A stretch of DNA of 64,000 bases from Vibrio lentus (lineage in GTDB: Bacteria > Pseudomonadota > Gammaproteobacteria > Enterobacterales > Vibrionaceae). The stretch is from NCBI RefSeq assembly GCF_002875945.1, contig NZ_MCZK01000157.1, forward strand, positions 1 through 64,000, given 5' to 3'. Each line of letters opens with the position of its first letter. Position 1 is the stretch's first letter. Positions 60,235 through 64,000 of this stretch are shown here, piece by piece. The notes under the pieces are model-generated. The model ran no database searches, was not told the origin of the DNA, and was given only the letters and a program-made list of their open reading frames with translations. A program made the translations under genes and the position numbers.

Positions 60235-61221
60235 TTACCACTGAGGCATTAACGAAAGTGGTGGCTCTTGCAGGGTAGCAATTTGCTCTTTACAAGCAAG
60301 TACTTGTTGCTCCCAATATTTTGGGTCATTAAACCATGGGAAGGCCAAAGGAAACGCCGGATCATGCCATCGCTTCGCCAACCATGCCATGTAATGCACC
60401 ATACGTAGACCGCGTAGTGGTTCGATTAGTTTCAGTTGCGAGGGATTAAAATCACAAAACTCTTGATAACTCTCTAGCAGAATATCGAGTTGCATCAGCT
60501 TATCTTGGCGCTCACCGTTAAGCAGCATCCACAGATCTTGAACCGCAGGGCCATTACGCGCGTCATCGAGATCGACAAACATTGGCCCGTCGCGCCATAG
60601 AATATTACCCGGGTGGCAATCGCCATGCAGGCGGATATTTTCAGTATTGCTCGGCCATTGGCTCTCTAACTCTTTAATCAGTAGGTCGACGTCATTGAAG
60701 AACGCGTTTTCTAGATGCGTGGGGATAAATTGCGAGTTTTCTAATATCTTACGTGGCTGATACAAATACTCATCTAGGCTGATGGTTGGGCGATGTTGGA
60801 ATGTTTTGCCTGCACTCGCCTTATGAATTCGACCAAGGAAACGACCTACACCTTCCAATTGGTTTAAATTATCCACTTCATACTGTCGACCACCGACACT
60901 TTCAAACAGTGCAAACAGATAGCCTTGGTATTCGTGTAAGGTCGCACCATTGATACGCATTGGCGGTGCGATTGGCATCTCTTGTTCGATCAGCTCTAAT
61001 GCGAAGTCGTGTTCTTCTTGGATTTGTGCTTTGTTCCAACGCTGTGGGCGATAAAACTTAACAACGTAGCGTTTGCGGTCTTCATCGGTGAATTGGTAGA
61101 CCCGATTTTCGTAACTGTTGAGAGCGAGAAGCCCGGATTCAGCGTGAACCCCAATACTCTCCAGTGCGTACCACATGAAGTCAGGAGTCAGGTTATCAAA
61201 GTTAAAGGCTTGCATCGTCAT
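60235..61221 (-). CDS. srkA: Stress response kinase A (YihE/RdoA)
   Basis: A 328-residue APH/choline-kinase-like protein. SrkA is a Ser/Thr kinase linked to Cpx stress and survival. The ATP-binding region includes YENRVYQFTDEDRKRYVVKFYRP. The catalytic loop is RLHGDCHPGNILWRDG, followed by the metal-binding MFVDLDDA. The ATG at 61221 gives MTMQAFNF and the 328-residue length of E. coli SrkA. A longer reading from 61257 runs through a terminator hairpin and is rejected. It precedes dsbA in a two-gene operon. Confidence 0.93.
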   Translation of the reverse strand: MTMQAFNFDNLTPDFMWYALESIGVHAESGLLALNSYENRVYQFTDEDRKRYVVKFYRPQRWNKAQIQEEHDFALELIEQEMPIAPPMRINGATLHEYQGYLFALFESVGGRQYEVDNLNQLEGVGRFLGRIHKASAGKTFQHRPTISLDEYLYQPRKILENSQFIPTHLENAFFNDVDLLIKELESQWPSNTENIRLHGDCHPGNILWRDGPMFVDLDDARNGPAVQDLWMLLNGERQDKLMQLDILLESYQEFCDFNPSQLKLIEPLRGLRMVHYMAWLAKRWHDPAFPLAFPWFNDPKYWEQQVLACKEQIATLQEPPLSLMPQW

Positions 61222-61230
61222 ATAATAAAA

Positions 61231-61250
61231 AAGGCTCATTACTGAGCCTT
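61231..61250 (-). terminator. Terminator between ccoG and srkA
   Basis: AAGGCTCA and TGAGCCTT pair around a four-base loop with T residues on the minus strand. It lies only ten bases before the srkA start. Confidence 0.8.
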
Positions 61251-61295
61251 TTTCCATTTATTGGGGTGTTATACCAACCGTTAAGGTGATTGGTA

Positions 61296-62714
61296 TCAGA
61301 GCTTCTTGATAAAGCGGCTTTCGACTTCCATCGTAAACTCTTCATTATCCGAGAGTATAAACTGAATTGTCGAAACTGGTGAGCTCAGTTTTTCTGGATC
61401 GACTCCCAAACTGATAGGTAGGTTCAGAACCTCGCCTGGTTCTACAGTAATGGTTTGCTTACCGTACCAGATCGACTCTGGAAGCCCACTCACATCGAGC
61501 TTATATTCTTGCTCCTGCTGAGTTTTGTTAATGACTTTCAAGTTGTAAGTATTTTCGACAAGCCCTTGGCTATTGATTTTAAATAGCTGGTTTCTATCAC
61601 GCAGAACACTTAAACCTGCAGGATCAACACTCGCGATTTGTGCGAAAAACAGACCCAACATAACGATCAATATTACGCCATAGCCCAAGAGCTTAGGACG
61701 CATCACTTTGGTTGAGTGCCCTTCAAGCCTGTGTTCGGTGGTGTAGTTGATCAGGCCTTTCTCATAACCCATACGCTCCATTGTGTTGTCACAGGCATCG
61801 ATACACGCGCCACAGTTAATACACTCGTATTGTAGGCCGTCACGGATATCAATCCCGGTAGGACATACTTGCACACACAAATTGCAGTCAATACAGTCGC
61901 CTAAGCCGAGTTGCTTGTGGTCGACTTTACGTGACCGAGGGCCTCGGCTTTCACCACGTTCGGTGTCATAGCCAACAATGAAGGTATCTTTGTCGAACAT
62001 AGCCGATTGGAAACGCGCATACGGACACATGTGAAGACAAACTATCGAGCGCATCCAACCCGCGTTGGCATACGTACAACCTGCGAAGAATAGTACCCAA
62101 AACACAGGCCAAAAAGTGGAGTTAAAGGTAAAGAAGCCAACCACCAACTCTTTGATTGGAATGAAGTAGCCAACGAAGGTGAGACCGGTTGCGATAGCAA
62201 TAGCCCACCATGCGATGTGTTTGAGTGTTTTCCTGATCGCCAAATTGGCGGTGAGTTTGTTTGAATCTTGCTTCTTACGCTTGTTAGCCGCGCCTTCCAG
62301 TTTCTCTTCGAACCAGATGTACATGAAGGTCCAGACGGTTTGCGGGCACAAATAGCCACACCAGACTCGTCCTAAGAAGGTGGTTATGAAGAACAAGCCA
62401 AACGCCGCAATCATGAATAGGATGGCGAGTAGCGTCAGATCTTGTGGGTACAAAGTTGTACCAAAGAAGTTGAACTGTTGGCTGCCGATATCGAGCAAGA
62501 TCGCTTGTCGCTCACCAAATGGGATCCATGGGATAAGCGCAAAAAGTAAAAGTAAGAACCAACCGCCATAGCGGCGTAACTGTTGGAATTTACCTTTGCT
62601 TTCTCGCACATAGATGCGGTTACTTGGGTTAAATCGATCTCCATTACCTTTATGTGTCTTGGGATTAAAGGTTTTAGGAGTCACATCTTTGATATCGATT
62701 TTATCCTGACTCAT
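61296..62714 (-). CDS. ccoG: Cytochrome c oxidase accessory protein CcoG (RdxA/FixG)
   Basis: A 472-residue membrane protein with two bacterial-ferredoxin-type cluster motifs: CIDCNLCVQVCP and CINCGACIDACD (about residues 260-310). The membrane helices come first, with VWCGYLCPQTVW and VCLHMCPYARFQ carrying further cysteines. An Ig-like periplasmic domain ends the protein. CcoG reduces Cu(II) to Cu(I) for assembly of cbb3 oxidase. The ccoNOPQ genes are not in this window. It sits alone between yihD and srkA. Confidence 0.93.
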   Translation of the reverse strand: MSQDKIDIKDVTPKTFNPKTHKGNGDRFNPSNRIYVRESKGKFQQLRRYGGWFLLLLFALIPWIPFGERQAILLDIGSQQFNFFGTTLYPQDLTLLAILFMIAAFGLFFITTFLGRVWCGYLCPQTVWTFMYIWFEEKLEGAANKRKKQDSNKLTANLAIRKTLKHIAWWAIAIATGLTFVGYFIPIKELVVGFFTFNSTFWPVFWVLFFAGCTYANAGWMRSIVCLHMCPYARFQSAMFDKDTFIVGYDTERGESRGPRSRKVDHKQLGLGDCIDCNLCVQVCPTGIDIRDGLQYECINCGACIDACDNTMERMGYEKGLINYTTEHRLEGHSTKVMRPKLLGYGVILIVMLGLFFAQIASVDPAGLSVLRDRNQLFKINSQGLVENTYNLKVINKTQQEQEYKLDVSGLPESIWYGKQTITVEPGEVLNLPISLGVDPEKLSSPVSTIQFILSDNEEFTMEVESRFIKKL

Positions 62715-62959
62715 GGAATATCCTTTTGGTGGCTATACCCTTCTGCGAGAGTATTGACGACATTGCTTTAAAATATGGTGTTAGAGAACCTAAGCTTCGA
62801 GTTTGGTGCATGGCTGACTTAGCACTGACTCTTATTATTTTAGAAGGTTCTTATGGGTGGCGATTATAACGGCAATCTTGTTGTCATTTCTTTAACGCAA
62901 TCAACCTTTAACAACAAAAGTGGTAACAGTTGTGACGAAAAAATAGCGAACAGAAACAA
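62715..62959. other. ccoG upstream region
   Basis: This gap of about 245 bp must hold the ccoG promoter. I looked for an Fnr box (TTGAT-N4-ATCAA) and found no convincing match. No RNA gene or further ORF was recognised. Confidence 0.4.
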
Positions 62960-62985
62960 AATAAGCGACCGAGTGGTCGCTTATT
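62960..62985 (-). terminator. Terminator of yihD
   Basis: AATAAGCGACC and GGTCGCTTATT pair around GAGT, with T residues in the minus-strand sense. Confidence 0.85.
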
Positions 62986-63013
62986 GAAAGTCTGGGTGAT
63001 CGTTTGAAGCCAG

Positions 63014-63277
63014 TTAGATGATGCCGCGCGCTTTAAGAATCGCTGTTTTGAAGTCATCTTCTTGGTCTTTTTTTAGACCTGGGATCATTTCATCTTTTTC
63101 GCTGTTACGCATTTTTAGATGATAGATAAGAACATCATCAGTCAGATCTTCAAGCTTACCTTGGTAGCCTGCTTCTTTTGATAGCTTAATGATGAACTCT
63201 AATAAGTTAAGCTCTTGATCTTTTTGCCACTCAGGCTCCATAAGCTCAAGAAGTTCCTCAATGCGGTGACACTTCAT
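63014..63277 (-). CDS. yihD: YihD family protein (DUF1040)
   Basis: An 87-residue soluble protein. MKCHRIEELLELMEPEWQK, LNLLEFIIKLSKEAGYQG, LTDDVLIYHLKMR and the end DDFKTAILKARGII align along their whole length with E. coli YihD. The function is not known; in E. coli it also lies upstream of srkA-dsbA. Here ccoG is inserted between them. A TTGATA-N17-TATAAA promoter and a perfect dyad lie just upstream. Confidence 0.92.
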   Translation of the reverse strand: MKCHRIEELLELMEPEWQKDQELNLLEFIIKLSKEAGYQGKLEDLTDDVLIYHLKMRNSEKDEMIPGLKKDQEDDFKTAILKARGII

Positions 63278-63288
63278 ACTTTAATTCT

Positions 63289-63325
63289 CCACAAATTTTA
63301 TAATGATTTGTGGTTAAGGTATCAA
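63289..63325 (-). promoter_or_regulatory. yihD promoter with a perfect dyad over the -10
   Basis: On the minus strand -35 TTGATA (63325-63320), a 17-bp spacer and -10 TATAAA (63302-63297). The arms CCACAAAT (63313-63306) and ATTTGTGG (63296-63289) form a perfect 8-bp inverted repeat with a nine-base spacer that contains the -10 hexamer. This is the position expected for a repressor site. The regulator is unknown. Confidence 0.65.
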
Positions 63326-63383
63326 ATCGGATAGGGAATACCAATGTGTAAACACATTTCAGGACGGGACAGTGCAAGAAAAG

Positions 63384-63412
63384 AAAAAAGCGCAGTAAAA
63401 ACTGCGCTTTTT
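63384..63412 (-). terminator. Terminator of the 55-residue ORF
   Basis: AAAGCGCAGT and ACTGCGCTTT pair around four bases, with T residues on the minus strand directly after the stop of the ORF at 63414-63581. The plus-strand side is also T-rich. Confidence 0.88.
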
Positions 63413-63413
63413 G

Positions 63414-63581
63414 TTAAGCGGCTTTAATTACTTTGGTTGGAGTCGGTGCTAATAAAGCAGTCTTCTCTACTAAAGTCATTGTTGGAGCCAATTTCTTTGC
63501 CATTGGAGCAGCAACAAAGCCACTACGACGACGCATCGCACTACGGTTGGTGTGCGAGAACCTGACAGCTGTTGGGCGCAT
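63414..63581 (-). CDS. Putative 55-residue basic protein of unknown function
   Basis: An ORF of 55 residues: starts MRPTAVRFSHTNRSAMRRRS, has the middle segment GFVAAPMAKKLAPTM and ends PTPTKVIKAA. It is rich in Arg, Lys, Thr and Ala, has no membrane segment and matches no family I know. Its only ribosome-binding candidate is TTAGG, about seven bases upstream. The stop is followed within two bases by a strong terminator on the same strand, which suggests a real transcript. It begins eight bases after another small ORF (63590-63721) on the same strand. Confidence 0.45.
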   Translation of the reverse strand: MRPTAVRFSHTNRSAMRRRSGFVAAPMAKKLAPTMTLVEKTALLAPTPTKVIKAA

Positions 63582-63589
63582 TCAGTAAC

Positions 63590-63721
63590 CTAACGGTCAG
63601 GCATATCCATTGCCAATCTAATGGCCTGACTTATCATGAGCTGGGCTTCAATTGCTTGAGGCTTCACTCGTCTGGCTCTCGCCAATCCGAATAATAAATC
63701 AGGATAATGATATGCATGCAT
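63590..63721 (-). CDS. Putative 43-residue protein of unknown function
   Basis: An ORF of 43 residues starting MHAYHYPDLLFGLARARRVK and continuing with an amphipathic helix-like segment PQAIEAQLMISQAIRLAMDMP. No ribosome-binding site is seen before the ATG at 63721, which itself falls within a perfect palindrome. A hairpin (GTCAGG/CCTGAC, 63596-63630) overlaps its 3' end. Coding is plausible from the regular amino-acid pattern but unproven; the region could instead be a structured leader for the next ORF. Confidence 0.35.
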   Translation of the reverse strand: MHAYHYPDLLFGLARARRVKPQAIEAQLMISQAIRLAMDMPDR

Positions 63722-63725
63722 ATCA
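63708..63725. promoter_or_regulatory. Perfect 18-bp palindrome
   Basis: TGATATGCATGCATATCA is a perfect palindrome with no spacer, located between the divergent small-ORF unit and the spo0M-like gene. Ten to fifty bases further right, TTATCAC (63734-63740) and GTGATAA (63767-63773) form a second inverted pair. The position between divergent genes suits a shared operator. Confidence 0.5.
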
Positions 63726-63863
63726 AGGCTAGATTATCACTATCTCAGTTATCGATCGACGCCTGAGTGATAAATAGACGATATTAGAGCTAAAATAGTG
63801 TGAGCAGTATATTTGAGTTTGAACCTCTTTCAGGCTTAAGATGATGCTTTAAAGGAGGTGCAT

Positions 63864-64000
63864 ATGTCGTTCTTGAAGAAAACGTTAGCAAGTTTTGGAA
63901 TTGGGTCTGCCAAGGTGGACTCTGTATTGCAACAGGAAGTGCTTTACCCAGGTAAGAAGGCGAGCATTATTGTGCATGTCTACGGTGGCGCTCAACCGCA
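63864..64000 (+). CDS. Spo0M-family protein, partial (runs off the right edge)
   Basis: The first 45 codons of a gene starting MSFLKKTLASFGIGSAKVDS and continuing VLQQEVLYPGKKASIIVHVYGG. This matches the N-terminus of the Spo0M (sporulation-control) arrestin-like family, which is widespread in non-sporulating bacteria including Vibrio and whose function there is unclear. AAAGGAGGTG is a near-perfect ribosome-binding site six bases before the ATG. The gene is cut by the window end. Confidence 0.8.
   Translation, partial: MSFLKKTLASFGIGSAKVDSVLQQEVLYPGKKASIIVHVYGGAQP

Noticed and set aside
1..64000. Mobile elements, prophage, integron cassettes, CRISPR arrays, tRNA genes
   Set aside because: I looked for transposase-like ORFs, terminal inverted repeats, regularly spaced repeats and tRNA-like cloverleaf motifs and saw none. 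The short tandem repeats are not CRISPR, as they lack spacers.

Overview
The window is the replication-origin region of chromosome 1 of a Vibrio-like gammaproteobacterium. The evidence is the gene order: rrn-hemG-trkH-yigZ // fadBA, gyrB-recF-dnaN-dnaA, rpmH-rnpA-yidD-yidC-mnmE-mioC-oriC-mnmG-rsmG-parAB-atpIBEFHAGDC-glmU, and ilvLGMEDA // comM. Several features are typical of Vibrionaceae: a manganese exporter of the MneA type behind a yybP-ykoY riboswitch, a cystine-like ABC transporter between dnaA and rpmH, parAB beside rsmG, and a DUF2860 outer-membrane protein. Genus-level placement is an inference from synteny; species cannot be read from this sequence alone. I see no insertion sequence, prophage, integron, CRISPR array or tRNA gene, so this is core chromosome rather than an accessory island.

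Layout. Positions 1-384 hold the P1/P2 promoters and antitermination leader of an rRNA operon that runs off the left edge on the minus strand. Then come hemG, trkH and yigZ (minus), the divergent beta-oxidation operon fadBA with a FadR-type operator, acuI (yhdH) and a LysR regulator (0.4-8.9 kb). From 9 to 18.5 kb are tusA flanked by two small membrane proteins, the riboswitch-controlled Mn exporter, glyQS, a periplasmic lipoprotein alpha-amylase, avtA and the small heat-shock gene ibpA with a ROSE-type RNA thermometer. From 18.9 to 25.4 kb are gyrB, recF, dnaN and dnaA (minus). From 25.4 to 32.3 kb are a polar amino-acid (probably cystine) ABC transporter, then rpmH, rnpA, yidD, yidC, mnmE and mioC. 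oriC lies at about 32.34-32.65 kb with five DnaA boxes, three 13-mers spaced exactly 12 bp apart, a DnaA-trio and 12 GATC sites. From 32.7 to 45.7 kb are mnmG, rsmG, parA, parB, the complete F-type ATP synthase operon and glmU.

The right third carries a membrane-bound diguanylate cyclase, the punR/punC regulator-transporter pair, the ilvLGMEDA branched-chain amino-acid operon with an attenuator and leader peptide, comM (yifB), a DUF2860 porin-like protein, the srkA-dsbA periplasmic stress pair, ccoG, yihD, two unannotated small open reading frames and the first 137 bp of a Spo0M-family gene.

The highly expressed units (rRNA and gyrB-dnaA to the left; ATP synthase and parAB to the right) mostly run away from oriC. 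The rpmH-mioC block, fadBA, acuI and glyQS point the other way. No wholly new biological system is evident. The most useful observations are regulatory: leader peptide, riboswitch, thermometer, several uncharacterised operator-like dyads, origin architecture, a parS-like site, corrected start codons, and the small ORFs near the right edge.
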